A stretch of 64,000 nucleotides of DNA from Pezizomycotina sp. ARF18. Its lineage: Eukaryota > Ascomycota. Positions 12,226-24,720 of this stretch are shown here, one piece after another. Position 1 is the stretch's first letter; the number at the start of each line of letters is the position of its first letter. A program made the translations under genes and the position numbers. The stretch covers positions 62,001-126,000 of the forward strand of contig AZLU01000031.1 in NCBI GenBank assembly GCA_002224055.1, written 5' to 3'. The notes beneath the pieces are model-generated. The model was not told the origin of the DNA and made no database searches. It saw only the letters and a list, made by a program, of their open reading frames with translations.

Positions 12226-12976
12226 GACTTATATGGGGTTCACTGGGGAGTATAAGCGGTTTGGTCGGTGGTGGAAGAAGCGGGGGCGAGAGAGACTGGA
12301 GGCGGCTCTAAAACAATAGCTTTTTGCCCGCTTAACTCTCTAGTTCAATCGAATTTTTTTAAATATATACTTTCCGCGAGCCATACCGGTAATTTTCAAA
12401 TATAGTCGAAAAGAGTCCCATAGAGGCATTTCGGGGATTGGGAGTGGAATCTTCACAAACACGTATCTGTCTCATGTAGAGCGACTGGGATATATGAAAT
12501 ACCTCGATAGATGTCAATATACCCTTTTAGCTCCTTTTCTTAGCTATATTACTGTTTATATTCGAACATTCCTTAACAGTCGATAGCTTGCGGGGAGAAA
12601 AAGGTATATAGTTCTGTACGCGAGCCAGATGGAATAGGTAATTCCCTTTGGGTCAATATATTTGAAATCGGGCTAGGACAAAGTTTCGCTTAGCTCCAGG
12701 GTTGATCGGGAGTCGATGCGGGAACGGGCTGATCCCAAGTGACCTCGGAATCATCGGAATCGAGGTGATTAAAAATTCAGATCGTTTGTGGGCCGCAAGT
12801 AAAAAGAAGTCTTGGCTATTGAATATTTTGTATTTGAAAATCATCGTGATTGTTGTAAGTGTTAGGAAGCGAAAGAGAAATGAGATACAATAGTCTTAAA
12901 ATTATTAGAATGGTTTGGCCGCCGAAAAGGGAATACTGCAGTTAAGAGTGCTGGTTGACATGACACTACATCCCAT
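12226..12976. other. No gene seen
   Basis: After the charged tail that may belong to the secreted protein (to about 12320), the sequence is AT-rich. A plus/minus pair of overlapping short frames at 12653-12893 has no motif. Confidence 0.4.
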
Positions 12977-13755
12977 TCATCCATTCATCAATCCTTCTAT
13001 AGTGTATGTCCGATTCCGCCCAGGTAAAGTACCAACCACTGAATGCGATAGCAGTGTCCCTAGACCATTCTCCAGGAGGTACGAGCATGTGATATTGCCT
13101 TTGAAGAGACCATCTGCGACCCTCTTGGAATATTTCCTGTCTCCGTGAGTTTCGTGATGTTTCAGAGTATTTAAGTCTTCCAAGAGATCGATCAACAGTA
13201 CGAACAGGCCGTCATGACCGCAGGCACTACGGCATATGCGAGAAATGGATCCATCGGGGCATTTTTGGATGCTTTGCATGTAGTACTAGAGTGCGTCTAG
13301 AGCCCAGTCCACAAACCCCTTCACAGTCAGGTTCTCGGTTTCTGAGCCTTCAGCGTGGAGACAACTCCTTTTCGGGGGGCGATTGGCGAAATACAACGCC
13401 TCTGGGGTACCGGGAGAAATGGCGCGCTCAGATATTAATGCCATTGCATCGGTCAACGCAGTGAACTCTTTTGTCGCCGGATTTAAGAAACCAACGTCCT
13501 CGACCCTGAGGTCTTTGTAGCCCCTTTCCTTGAAGGCGCCGTAGTTGATCGTCAATTTCGGAATACAAGGATGAAAATCGATCCGTAGTAAGAGTTGGCA
13601 TGGCTGCGTGCGGGCTCATTGGAAGAGTCGTGTGTGTTTCTTTGGCTTTCTTCGTGTCGGGAGAGGTTGATCGCGAGTACGTTGTCAGAGTAGCGCTCGA
13701 TGAGGTCTCTGAACTGTCGACAGGTTGATTGGAAAACACGTAAGGCCAATACCTA
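12977..13755 (-). pseudogene. F-box-like gene relic (not family A or B)
   Basis: On the minus strand the text begins near 13750, after a possible acceptor ...GGTTAG, with LRVFQSTCRQFRDLIERYSD, the second half of an F-box (the R-x-F-R-D-L-I-E helix), then VLAINLSRHEE. It continues in another frame (13286-13555) as TINYGAFKERGYKDLRVEDV and ISERAISPGTPEALYFA, and in a third to about 12977. The first F-box helix and start codon were not found. It resembles fungal F-box proteins with a downstream alpha/beta or leucine-rich region. It lacks the C-terminal modules of families A and B. Broken as read. Confidence 0.4.
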
Positions 13756-14002
13756 ACCTAGAAGTAGTTCTCAAACATCCCATAGCAACGTAAAGCATAA
13801 AGAAATAACAAGAAGAACAGTTTTGTTTCTATATCATCGCTGGCGAGAAAGCGTGATTTCCGTTGAGTTAGTGACGGTACTAAAATTTCTTGCCAATGCC
13901 CGGCCCCAAGTATTGATAAAATGTCATAAAGCGCAGTTCATTCTATCCAATTCATCCAAGTTCCCCAGTTTCGAAAGTACAAGAAATGATATATATAATA
14001 AA

Positions 14003-14930
14003 TTAAAATGCCATATGCGTCATCCAGTCCTTTTCGCGGCTTCCAGAACAAATGCTCGAGCGGTCCAGCTCTGTGTCGGCTCCAACTCTCCTCCTGATCT
14101 CCTCCAACAAAATGGAAAGTGAGATTCGGTCCTCCTCTCGGCTCGTGCAAATAGCGTAGTCTTCATCGCAGATATCGTGATCGCTTTCCCAGCACATCAA
14201 CCCTCCACGATCGACTTGATAACCGCACGTTTAAAGAACAAGCGTATTCAGAGGTAAAGTTCTCCATTGCTCGAAGACGCTCTCCCAATTATCCTTATCG
14301 AGTGATATTCCAAGGTAGCGGAAGTTGATCTTCTCCAGATTCAGCATATGTGCAAAGAAGCTAGAAAGAGAATCAACGATCGAGAAGTATATCAAATCGA
14401 TGGTTCGCAGATTAGAACCCTGCCATGGTGTCGGGGAAGAAATCAAGGTGATATTCAGATCCAAGTCTAATGCAATCTCCAGGTGTCGCGGTTTCCAACA
14501 GGAGGTGAAGAAATTTATCGACTTAATTTCCTCCTTCTTTTGGGTATCAGAGAGTATCTGAATGTAGGTATTATGCTTCATGAGGCAGGTGGTAAAAACC
14601 GAAAGTGGTGACCTTGGACATATTTTCAACCACAAGAGGCTGAATCAATGCAGCGGGGTATTGAAACGACCAAGCCACTGATACCTGGATACACCCATAA
14701 ACCCGACCGTATTGATGCACGGAAATCGGATAATTGAGAGGGCCTCTGGTACAATGGTGAAGAACGCGGTCATGGCGAAGTCGAGTTCGCGAGTCCCATA
14801 CATAGCCGCTTTTTGTTTCCATAAATGTAGATCAACTCCAGTTGAGGGCTACACATAGACAGGAGGTTCAAAGACTTGAATCGGAAGTCGGAAATCCAGC
14901 CTCGAAGTTGAGCTGTGGGAATTTTGCCAA
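14003..14930 (-). pseudogene. F-box-like paralog, family A copy 3 (C-terminal half only)
   Basis: Minus-strand text starts near 14930 with a Leu-rich segment (SLNLLSMCSPQLELIYIYGN) that aligns by eye with LLSERSPRLESLYLHATF of copy 2. It then reads MTAFFTIVPEALNYPISV in another frame, and in 14231-14635 NLEKINFRYLGISLDKDNWE followed by SVFEQWRTLPLNTLVL, matching the DNDNWAFVFQQCAFLPALTE region of copy 4. The last frame (14003-14200) holds the family A C-terminal module: EDYAICTSREEDRISLSIL and EEIRRRVG. No F-box or first exon was found upstream of 14930, so the N-terminal half is missing or unreadable. At least three frame changes. Confidence 0.5.
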
Positions 14931-16301
14931 TGTCTAGTCGGGTAGGGTAAAGTTGTTGGCCTCATATGAGAAACGGGTGAATAAATTCCTAAACAAACAC
15001 CTCGGTATTATCTAGACAATCAATCATGGGAAGAAACATCTACTACCTATGTGCTTAATGTCCCGCTCAAACATTGGAGGTAATCCAAAATCGCCCTTCG
15101 GAAGACTACCGGGAAAGACACCACCGACAACGAGGCAGACGCCAATGGCCACCGTGATCATAACGTTGGCTCACCTAGGCTCTGTACGAAAACTATCGAA
15201 GGAGAGGCAGGGTGGAACATACCATAGAAATGATTTCATTCGGCACTTTCTGGGGCGAATCTGTGGTGCTCCCGCCGTGCTCCTACCGCTGCTGTCGGCG
15301 AAGTGCTCCATGGTCCGCCTCTCTCGAATTCTCAAACACAATATGAAGTCCACTTGCTGCGCTCTTGACGATAAATAACTCTTGTGGATGAGATTGAAGA
15401 CGTTAGTGAGGTAATGTGGATTGAGTTGTTAGCAAGGTGAAACTGGGATTGTTGTTTGTTACGCAACTTCAGTGCAGAAGTTAGCTACCAAAATTTAGCC
15501 AAACAAATACTAGCCAAATAAACAAATAGATAAATAAATAAATAACTAGCCGGGGGTCTTTTCTTTTAGAGGTGCAAGGAAATTGTTTTTAGAGGAAATT
15601 CTAAAGGATTCAAACAACAAACGAGCACCGTATATCCTAGGAAGCCAGCCTGCTTTACAAGGAGTATATATCCTCAGATCAGGGCCTTTCGGGGTTGAAT
15701 GTCCAAGACAAAGTGCATATTGTTACTTAGTGCAATCCACTCATTTAAATAGATCGCATTATAGATCACAGGACACTTGAGGTAGTAGCACAGGTTCACT
15801 GTTGACGAGAGACCGTAATCTTGTTTTGTATTCCAAGTACTAGGACCCAAATCCCGCCCTCATGCGAGATATACAGCACCCTTTAATATAGCTTTTTTGA
15901 TTTATGCTTGTTATGGCGGTCCTGTTTACACTGGGTTCGCCTTCCAATCCAACTTAAATTAGATGCCCATGTGTTCGTGATTGCCAATAGCAAAATTGTC
16001 TACGTTTGATTCTAGCAAAAGGCCCGTTAGATCCTTCCAGCTTGAAGGCTGATCGAATGAGTGAGAACCCATTGAAGATAATATTACACTTCGACACCAT
16101 GAGTTACCTCCTGCAGTATTAGGGTAGTTAAGAGTGATACGTGTTGCCTTGCCCTCCTAAATATCTACTCTATATACGCTAGTTAATTCAAGTCCAACAA
16201 TGTTCGTTGAACCGATTTTCCATAGTCTCATAAAACATATCCGATTAGACATACCCAACTTACAACCTCTTAATAATCCAAATTGTTTACCGGGTTCCAG
16301 G
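14931..16301. other. Mostly non-coding; one membrane-like minus-strand stretch
   Basis: Between about 15050 and 15170 the minus strand reads ANVMITVAIGVCLVVGGVFP, a plausible membrane segment followed by GSLPKGDFGLPPMFERD, but no start or family can be fixed. A TAAATAAA-type low-complexity tract lies at about 15515-15545. The rest shows no gene. Confidence 0.35.
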
Positions 16302-17847
16302 ATGGCACCTAGCCTTCCTAATGAGATACCTTTCGAGGTAAGGGGACCTTTCATTCTCTGAAAAGCCGGCTTATAAGCTTGAAAGTTTTTAACTCTTCGT
16401 TGCAGATAGCAAGGAAGATAAAACCAGATGGTGAGAGAAATCGCCGCCCGTGCGAAGGGATTGTAATTTTACATCGAAGAAACATTGGCTTACCAGCATT
16501 AATAGGACCTGTCGGACCGGAGGGAATAGCTACCTTAAAGAATATGAGCCTGTGTAGCAGAGCTCTGCATGAATTCATCCAAGGCATGTTTTTCCACTGT
16601 GTCTCGACCGGTAACAGCAAGGAAGACTTTGCAGGAAAGCTAGAGGTCCTGAAGAAGAGCAAGGATATGCAGATGCACATCAGGGAGCTTGACGTTTGTC
16701 TTCAAAGCCTACTTCCACGCCGTTTCCTAACAACAGATGAAATGCGTAAGTGAGCAAATGACAATACCCCACTCAGTGGAGCTGGCTAAGAAATAAACTT
16801 CTTCTGTTCGATTTACATGATAGCCAAGGAAAGGGTTCCACATGAGGACCTTCCCACTCACGTCGCCGCTTTCGATTTTAGGCTTCTCCAAATGGGCCAG
16901 CTTATCAGCCAAAACATCACTACTATCAACGTCATAACATCTTCCGACGAGATAAAATCTCTTAAGCGTATTCAAGACTTCACCACGGTACAAGGGATGA
17001 ACGCATCACCCGTATGCGGCCTGGTAGAACTCCTCTCCACTCTGCGGTTCCCTAAACTTGAAACTTTCACTTCGAGTTCGGTATCATGGCTACCCACTTA
17101 AGCCCTCTTTGGGCCGCATACACGTCATCGCATCATAATTTGCTCGTGCAGAACCTTGGCGGCGTCCGTAGTTCCGGTTGCTCTCTAGCCCCACATGGCA
17201 TCAGAAACTCCGTCGATATTGCAGCGGTTGAATCACTCTTCGGTTTTACTTCATGCTTGAATCTCTCTAGACTGAAGTTCGAGGGCAACAAGACGGCAGA
17301 TAATCTGTTCCCCATCAGGGTTTGGCGTTTATTCCCGCCGGAATCTCAACTCTCTGTCTTTAGGTTCATTCCGCCTTAAGGATAGCCTTACGCGCTTGCT
17401 CCAGGAAACTGTCAAACTGGTTCAGCTCTCGCTCAAAGAGATACAACTACACAGCGATAATGACAATTGGGCATTCGTCTTCCAGCAATGTGCTTTTCTG
17501 CCTGCCCTAACGGAACTTGACTTATGCAATAATTCTTATACCCTGATTCATATACTTATATACCGTACGATCACGACGAGTTTCCGGATAACTACTTCCA
17601 CACATCCCTGTTTGTCCTTTGCACGGGGAAGAAAAACGATTTGGAAGAATTCGACAAGATGGTGTTGGCCGTTAAGGATAGGTATACAAAGGACGTTAGG
17701 GTCCCTGCACGGGGATTGACTGTTTGCTTTCATGATCCCCACGAGAAGGAGGGAGAGGGAGAGGGAGACGACGAGGGAGGCGACGAGGGAGAAGATGAGG
17801 ACGAGTATGAAGACGAGCATGAACAAGCGGACGAGTACGAGGACTAA
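16302..17847 (+). pseudogene. F-box-like paralog, family A copy 4 (most complete)
   Basis: The ATG at 16302 starts a 12-codon exon reading MAPSLPNEIPFE, the first F-box helix, followed by GTAAGG at 16338. The acceptor TTGCAG ends at 16405 (68-bp phase 0 intron). Exon 2 runs open with GIATLKNMSLCSRALHEF and HIRELDVCLQSLLPRR to a second intron, GTAAGT at 16746 to TAG at 16823 (78 bp, phase 1). Exon 3 gives AAFDFRLLQMGQLISQN and LVELLSTLRFPKLETFT before the frame is lost near 17100. Later frames read SLKEIQLHSDNDNWAFVFQQ (about 17425) and SLFVLCTGKKNDLEEFDKMV (about 17605), the family A C-terminal module. The protein ends in an acidic tail of some 35 residues, mostly Asp/Glu (17744-17844), before TAA. 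Two clean introns and a long undamaged N-terminal half make this the best template for the family; at least two later frame changes leave it broken as read. Confidence 0.65.
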
Positions 17848-20465
17848 AAGCAAATTGAGGCATCACGATGCTCCATCACGAGACTAAGTCTTTGTTTTCC
17901 CAGCTATGCAAGGCTCAATGTAGCTTTTCGTTTAACGTAGGTTCTGAATATTTAGTTACCCTATTGGTGCCAGTCACAAAGAGTATATTACATTTAATTA
18001 ATCTACTTACGTTATGAAGAAGCCTCACAGTAACATTGCTCATTGTCCAAGTGAGAAATTTTAAATCTTGCTTGGAATATTTTATGTTTCCATGTATTAA
18101 TACCGGCCACCAACTCCACCACGATTGGCAAGTTTCAAAATATACAATTTCAGCTGCCCAGATTGACAAGGAAGTTCCCGCACCCAGTTTAAAGTTTCTA
18201 GACTCATCGATCTTTTCGATAGCCTACTCGTAGTTGCGATGGTAATTTGCTATCGTTTGATTACCACAATTAAAACGATCCACCGGCATCACACACTTGT
18301 GCTCTTCTTCAAGAATATATATAAGGGTTGAGCAACTACTATAACACACTTCGGGAAGGGTCAGTTTAAAATCATGGTAGAATAGTCAACGAACTGGCAG
18401 GCTACTGTTAGCGCAGGGCAGTTAGCTGTCTGACCATGTACTTCCTCCAGTGGCAGCCACTGATACTGGATTATTTAACCCTTTTGATCATTGATAGGTT
18501 GGTGATCCTCAACCCTGGCTTTTTTACAGCTTGACGAGAATCCAATGCCGAATCCCATCAAAACCCTAATTCAATCTTGCTCTATCACTTGATCATGACA
18601 CCTTGTTAGCTTTGAAGGCGCGTCTCAGGAACCTGATCATGCACAACCCCTACCAAGCAATTTCCTTTTTTCCCCCAAGCAACCGAACCACAGATCCCAG
18701 TCTAATCTATATGTGGCAAAACTTTCCGTTTAACTAACGATAACCTAAAACTTCACGAAGCGGAGCCTCACGTCCCTGCTAAAAAAAAAAAAAAAAACAA
18801 TCTAGGGAAGAGTATCCGCTTACTGCAGGACCGTCGTTCACCCCACGCTTTTTGGGCGCCCAAGCGACGGGTTGCATGCCCAGTAATATAGCCGTTTATC
18901 TCCACGATCCACTCCTGCGGACTTCATGCCTTATTTAGGAGATTTTCTTACATATGGCAGAAAAAAAGTTTCGTTTCAATTTTTCCTCTGAATTAATTCG
19001 TAACTCGTGGACGGTAATCGAGTTTATCCGGCAGTTCATGATACCAGGCCTGGGTGGAGACAAAGTAGGCAGCAGCAAAGCAAGGTCTGCCACTGTTTAA
19101 CGAAGGGGGACTCATGCCCAGAGCTCATAGACCTCAAAGGTATCTATCTACCAGACCGTGCACTCGGGAGCAATCGGCCGCGGACATCGCCTGGCGCCGC
19201 CGAGTATTTAGGGTTCAGGATAAAATAATAAAATGCGTACCTATATAGCTATAGGCATACAGGTATTTACATTGCTCCACAATGACAATGAAAGCTCCCG
19301 TGTGTAGGCACTTGCGTATCCTTAGAGAGCGATAAATATTCTGTGTAACGCAAATGCAAGGCCTAGAGCTTGAGACATCTGTCGCATTGTATCTTTAATA
19401 CCATGTGCCACAGAATAGTACTGGATAGACTATTACTTGGGCCTTCACTAAACTGGCCTTGGAACCCCACGCTTCCCACCGACTTTTTAATCAATATACT
19501 GAGAATGTATTAGCGTGACGGCTATAAACTCCTAACGGTAGCGATCAAAGAAAGGAAGTGGGGGGGATAAGGCGTTAAACCCCTCAACATGAGGAGCTGT
19601 CATTAACCTGCCAAACCACTTAAGCCCCGGAGAACTTACAGGGATACGAGAACCTATTACGGTTAAATAGGGATTTGAGGCGTCGTTTATGCCCCGCGGC
19701 CAAGAGTTTCGGCAATGGACTTCAAGAAATGCCGCCCCACGCCTCCCTACTCTAGCTGAGAGAATCGTCAGGATGCTGTCAGTGCAAATCCCGTTGGGTA
19801 CAGTACAAAGTCCGTCTCGTAGGGCACGACTATCATCCTCTCGTTTCCAGGAACAGTATTTGCTACTTCCCATGAGCTACCATGAACCGTTGGTAGGCGC
19901 CACTAGCTGAAAAACGGTATCCAAATCCTCTGGACTCGTCTCCAAATCCAATTTCCAAGGACCACGCGTACGAACTAGCCATGTCTCGCAATAGTTTTTG
20001 ACCTGTATGTCTTAGGCTTCATGTACGCTCGCTTAGAGGTTTTAAAACAAAACTTGATATTTCCATTGTGCCCTCACTGTAGGGAAACGAAATGTCCGCA
20101 ACTTATAGAGTATCCCGGCTCAGCTCACGCTGCGCTTTTGGTTATTTGGGTCCCCGTAATTCGGTTCTTATATATCTCAGAGCATGTCCCCCAATAGAAC
20201 CAATCTCCTCTCGGAACTTCCGAAAGCAAGCATAAAATAACAGGACTATCCTTAATCTGCCCAGGGAGCTCTCCAATACTGTCCTGGTTATTGTCAAGAT
20301 AAAGCATAGCAGTGGGGTACTCTATGGAATTTCTATAACCCGTTATACCATTGTCTGCAAGCATTATGCCTGTCCTTAATGGGACTAAGATCATCGTAAG
20401 TACACTAAGAACACCATGAAAATCAACGCCTTACTAAAGAAAGCTCAACATTTAGACTGTAGAAT
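17848..20465. other. Long stretch without a supported gene
   Basis: A poly-A tract lies at 18781-18797. Plus-strand 19007-19228 and minus-strand 19532-19873 frames are open; the latter (113 codons) is compositionally coding-like but unrecognised. A GTAAGT ... CTGTAG pair at about 20396-20464 sits just before the rhodopsin-domain gene and may be an intron separating its first exon, though the frame could not be joined. Confidence 0.35.
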
Positions 20466-21598
20466 GGGTAAATCTAGCAATCACACTTGCTTTGGTTTGC
20501 TTCCGCCAATACCTTCGACTTATTTTCCGTAAACGCTTCACCTTATGTGACGGATTCGTTGTGCTGGCATGGCTATCGTTTCTCCTACAAGGCTGCATAG
20601 ACACGATAATTTGGAGACTGGGAATCTTCGAAGGAAGATATCACATACCGCTACAACCTCGGACCAGAACACGGCCTTGCGACATACCGCGATACGGTAA
20701 AGGCACTAAGGCTCGTTTACGTCGAGACAATTACATACTACAATTGCGTAAGTTTTGACCTCCCTTTCCAAGATAACCGGGAAGTATAGGGTACTGACTG
20801 TTTACGAAGATGTACTGTGTAAAATGGTCCATGCTGGCCTTCTACGAAACCCTCATCCCGCACCACATGGCAAGACTCCGCTTCGCACTCTGGACTACCG
20901 TTGTGCTCACCGTCGTCGGTTTCATCTCTACATTTTTTGTGAAACTATTCATCTGCATGCCGATATGGGAGAACTACACCCCCGGCACGCGTAACTGCGA
21001 TCCGCGAACTCGTCAACTGCAACCATCGTTCGCTGGACCCAGCACGTCGTCACCGATATTCTCGTCTACCTTCTCCCACTGTTCTTGCTCCGAACTCTGC
21101 AGCTAAAGAGGAGCCAGAAGATCGGCATCAGCGCGACGTTCGTTGTGGGCTTCATATGTATTTTCTTCGCGTGTGCGGAGAATTTCGCGATATGGCTAGA
21201 GGCGGATTACGCGACGATTTGGTTTTTTGCGGACCTAGAGCAGACATGGGCGGTAATTGTCGTCTGCTGTCCGGCGCTTAGAGCACTGTATAATTGCGAG
21301 ACAGAAAGAAGAGGTCGGAAAGCCATTCTATTAGTACCGGATTAAGGGAGAGAAGTACGCGGAGCCGGAACCGTCATTTAGACACGAGGAAGAACCTGAG
21401 TGAGACCAACGGGCAAGGCGGTTGACCTCAGACGATAAGGAAGAGGATCCAGAGGGTGGGATTAAAATGGATGAAAATATTACGGTTACCTATGAAATCA
21501 CATACTCAAGGAACAACAGTGCCGCGTCTGCTGATGATGATGATGAACTGAAATTGATGCCTGTAGGGAAGGTAACAAGTGTTGCTTACGCTACATAG
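20466..21598 (+). pseudogene. Rhodopsin-domain (SAT4-type) integral membrane protein
   Basis: The conserved pieces of the fungal rhodopsin-domain family (seven-helix membrane proteins of unknown ligand, related to Sat4-like proteins) are in order. Helix 1-2 region: WVNLAITLALVCFRQYLRLI and RFTLCDGFVVLAWLSF. A frame change near 20630 leads to YRDTVKALRLVYVETITYYN. An intron with GTAAGT at 20748 and AAG at 20809 (62 bp, phase 0) joins to CVKWSMLAFYETLIP, the family's VKxSxLxFYxRL helix. Then comes FVKLFICMPIWENY. Near 21000 the frame changes again to TATIVRWTQHVVTDILVYLL, LRTLQLKRSQKIGISATFVV and AVIVVCCPALRALY, the family's last two helices. The tail has GIKMDENITVTYEI and an Asp-rich stretch and ends at TAG 21596. 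The 5' exon is not resolved. Two to three frame changes; broken as read. Confidence 0.7.
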
Positions 21599-22978
21599 CT
21601 AGTGGGTTGTTAATTATTTGCATTTACTCGAGTCTTTGCGTGTATATATTTCTCTAATTTCTATCTCCTTGCTTAAAACTTTTCAAGGATTTACCCATTG
21701 TTATGACAATTGAGCTTATAGAAATTTCTTTTTGAGATTCGCTACTAGCTGTCGCTCAGTCAAGTTTTAAACCCCGACTGAACATCGTGCCTATTGTTTC
21801 GCCTGCAAGACGTAGTTAGAAGCAAAATGTGGCTGCTGATATCTCTGAATCTAAATATTCATTGGACCCGAGAGCTTCCCAATCTTATGAAAGTATGCAA
21901 GCCTGAATAGTGCGTGAAAGACGGCCGGAGGATAGGAACTAATTTATACTCCGGCAATGAGCCCATTGATGTCTCTAAAACGGTACCGCGTCGTCTTTTA
22001 GAATATCTCTCAGGGACCCTGTTATTACTGAGCATCCTCACGGCTTCATAATTGAGATAGAGGATGTTAGAATCTAAGATACGATATCCAGGTATTCTAG
22101 CGCAATATTAGAAATACATGACTTCAATCTAGAGATAAACTCCAAGTCCCTTGATATCGCCGTAAGATTGCCGCGATGGCTCAAGAGAGGAATCGAGTGA
22201 CAGGCCTATGTACGGAGAACTCTATCCGCGCACACGCTCGAGTTGCGAAATGCAATTGCTAGAATTTTATGGGGTCGATGACAATGTCTGTCATAGCTCA
22301 GTCTGACAATTCTCATGTGCTACCGTGAATTCATCATTATCATGACGTCTTTGAGGAACCAGAAAGGGTACGCAATCTTCATTTTTAGTCCATGGATAGA
22401 ATTTGTCCACTATTGAAGCGGATGAATATCCACGTGGAACTCTTAAATTTTGTCCAAATAGGACGTGATGCTTCAATTTGTCGCAGTTCATTTGTCACAG
22501 TGGGGATCGGTGCCCAGAGTCCCCGTTACACAGCGTCCGTCGGAACCTATACGGTTCGAAGCGCGAGCCAAGTACGACATTAATAGCTCGCGTAGAATTG
22601 AAAGAAGCCTAGGCCCATGTAGCCAAACGGATTGGAAGCTGGGCCCGGTGATGGAATTTCCGGCCGTCGATTGTTTATTGTATTACGATCTAGATTCGCA
22701 TTTCCCAGAAAATTGAAGAGCTTTGGAGACGGGTTTCCTTTTCGCAGAGACATTACGTAAGAGATCTCGTTATCTTTCTGGAGGTGGAGTCCAGAGCCTA
22801 CTGCGAATAGGAGGTCAAAGCGGCAAAAACGGAGGCAAAGAGCAAGTCCGGGAAAGTCCGTGGTTGAGTTGGAAGACAGCAGAATTTCAACCCGTATATT
22901 CCCAGCAAAGTGATTTAAAAGCCACCGTTGCGATCGCACGGACAATTGCAAACTCAGATTGTAGTCATACTGCGCAAA
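21599..22978. other. No supported gene
   Basis: Plus- and minus-strand frames overlap heavily at 22291-23056. A 158-codon minus-strand frame (22580-23056) extends antisense into the first exon of the next F-box-like locus and has no motif. I assign nothing here. Confidence 0.35.
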
Positions 22979-24429
22979 ATGGCTTTCATACCAAACGATA
23001 TATTTAAAGAGGTAAAGATATTGAGCCCAGACGACGTCACCTATGCCTTTGTTCATTATCGGTCAGAAAACTAATAGTATAAGAGAATGACTCAGTGGCC
23101 AAAGCTTTCAATCCAAACGACGGGGAAGACTTGCGGGCGCTGCAGCAAATGCGGCTGGTTTGCAAAGCCTTCAACAACTTATCCACACCGGTGTTGCTCA
23201 GAGGCGTCGAAACATTCGACCTAGGTTCTTCTTTCGAGCATATGATAGCACGAACAGAGGCGCTAGCGACGTCCACTTGCAGCCGATACCTCAACTTTAA
23301 ACATTTAAAGATTAGTAGAAAAGCAATCGTTCCTCGTTTCAATTTGGAACAGGACCTACCGTGCGAAGAAAACCACACGTCCATTTCGCGGCGTATAGAG
23401 CAGTGCAAGGTCCAAGTGGAAAGGTCTTACGAAACTTGAAACCCGTTTCACGTTTTAGAGGAGTGATAGTGGGTGATGCGTTGGATTCAACATTGAGCAA
23501 CGGCAGATTCGAGTATACGATAGAGAGGTTTATCCCACTAGCGGCCGAGTTGGTAAACATGCTAGAGTTCACAGCGGAACGCCAATTCACCGGCCATCTC
23601 TTCGCTTCAGATCTTTGTCGCTTTAGTTGTCGAACGATGTATCAGGGCCTATGATTACAAACAGGCAGGCGCCCGTCTCCCACTGCCACTTTCGCGAAGG
23701 CATGGTTGACTTCGTTAGCGGGGTCCGCAGCATAGACATCGCTTTCTCGCCGACGACGGCATTGAGTGGACTTTCTTCCCGGAACCGGACTTTCAGCGTA
23801 TACCGAAACATAGCAAAAATATTTACATGAGCTTTGCAGACTCTATGGCACTGGGAAAGATTGTCAGATTTTTCAACGTCACATCTTTGTCCCTACAATA
23901 CCCGACGATTCAAAGGAAAACGTTCATGTCTCTGTTCTCTTCTCGAGACACACTTGTCCCTCCATGAAAACATTTTCTCTTGCCGGCTCCCGCGTAGAGC
24001 CCAATGCGCAGCTGTACAGGACTCTTCAGAAGTTCACCAATCTCACATCCATTACACTCCGGGACATCCAGCTTGGCGGATCATGTACCTGGAGCGACAG
24101 CCGGCGAGGACCGTTTGGCGTACTCGCGGGAGATGGAGAACCTCGTTTCGATATTCTTCGAAGGATTGACCTACTCTTCAATGGACTTTTTTATCTCTCA
24201 ACATGATTCTATGGACGAAATCTACAATCAGACAACGGGCAAGCGCTACCGATTGCCTATAATAACATATACTCCGGAGGATATTGACTCCTTCCTAGAA
24301 CTGCGAAGGATTGTGGAACAAAGGAGACTGGAGAGAAGTTTGGCTAAGGATCCTGGTTATCTGTATTTTGCCTTTCCACGAAGTAATTGCAGCGCTACGC
24401 CATTAAACGTCACAGTGAACTCGATTTAG
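22979..24429 (+). pseudogene. F-box-like paralog, family B copy 1
   Basis: The ATG at 22979 opens an 11-codon exon reading MAFIPNDIFKE, followed by GTAAAG at 23012; an acceptor at 23085 gives a 74-bp phase 0 intron. Exon 2 reads SVAKAFNPNDGEDLRALQQM and RLVCKAFNNLSTPVLLRGVE then TFDLG and FEHMIARTEAL, the family B core. Near 23400 the frame changes to RFRGVIVGDALDSTLSNGRF and LAAELVNMLEF. The C-terminal family B module is clear at about 24190-24400: TGKRYRLPIITYTPEDID, then LRRIVEQRRLERSLAKD and LYFAF. At least three frame changes. The role expected from the fold is SCF substrate adaptor. It heads three same-strand family B copies, with a minus-strand F-box gene between copies 1 and 2. Confidence 0.65.
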
Positions 24430-24720
24430 TTATATTAATTTTGATCAAACATAATATCATCTTTCAATAGTTATATTATGACAATAGTGGCTTTCAACGA
24501 GTTTGGGGCTGGCGCAGGGGTTCAGAATTAGGAGGATAGAGTACGTTGCTTTGAGACGGAACAAGGGTATCTAGAAAGGTCCTAAGACTTGCTCAGCTAT
24601 TTCGGGAGCCCAAGCCAGTACAACGAGCAGCAGTGGCTTTCTCGACGCCCTTCAAGCCAAGTTGGAGATAAACGTGATGATTGCTTTCGTAAAGGGCCTG
24701 ATTCATGTCGCCTGGCATAA

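Noticed and set aside
22580-23056. 158-codon minus-strand open frame
   Set aside because: It runs antisense through exon 1 and the intron of family B copy 1 and has no motif.
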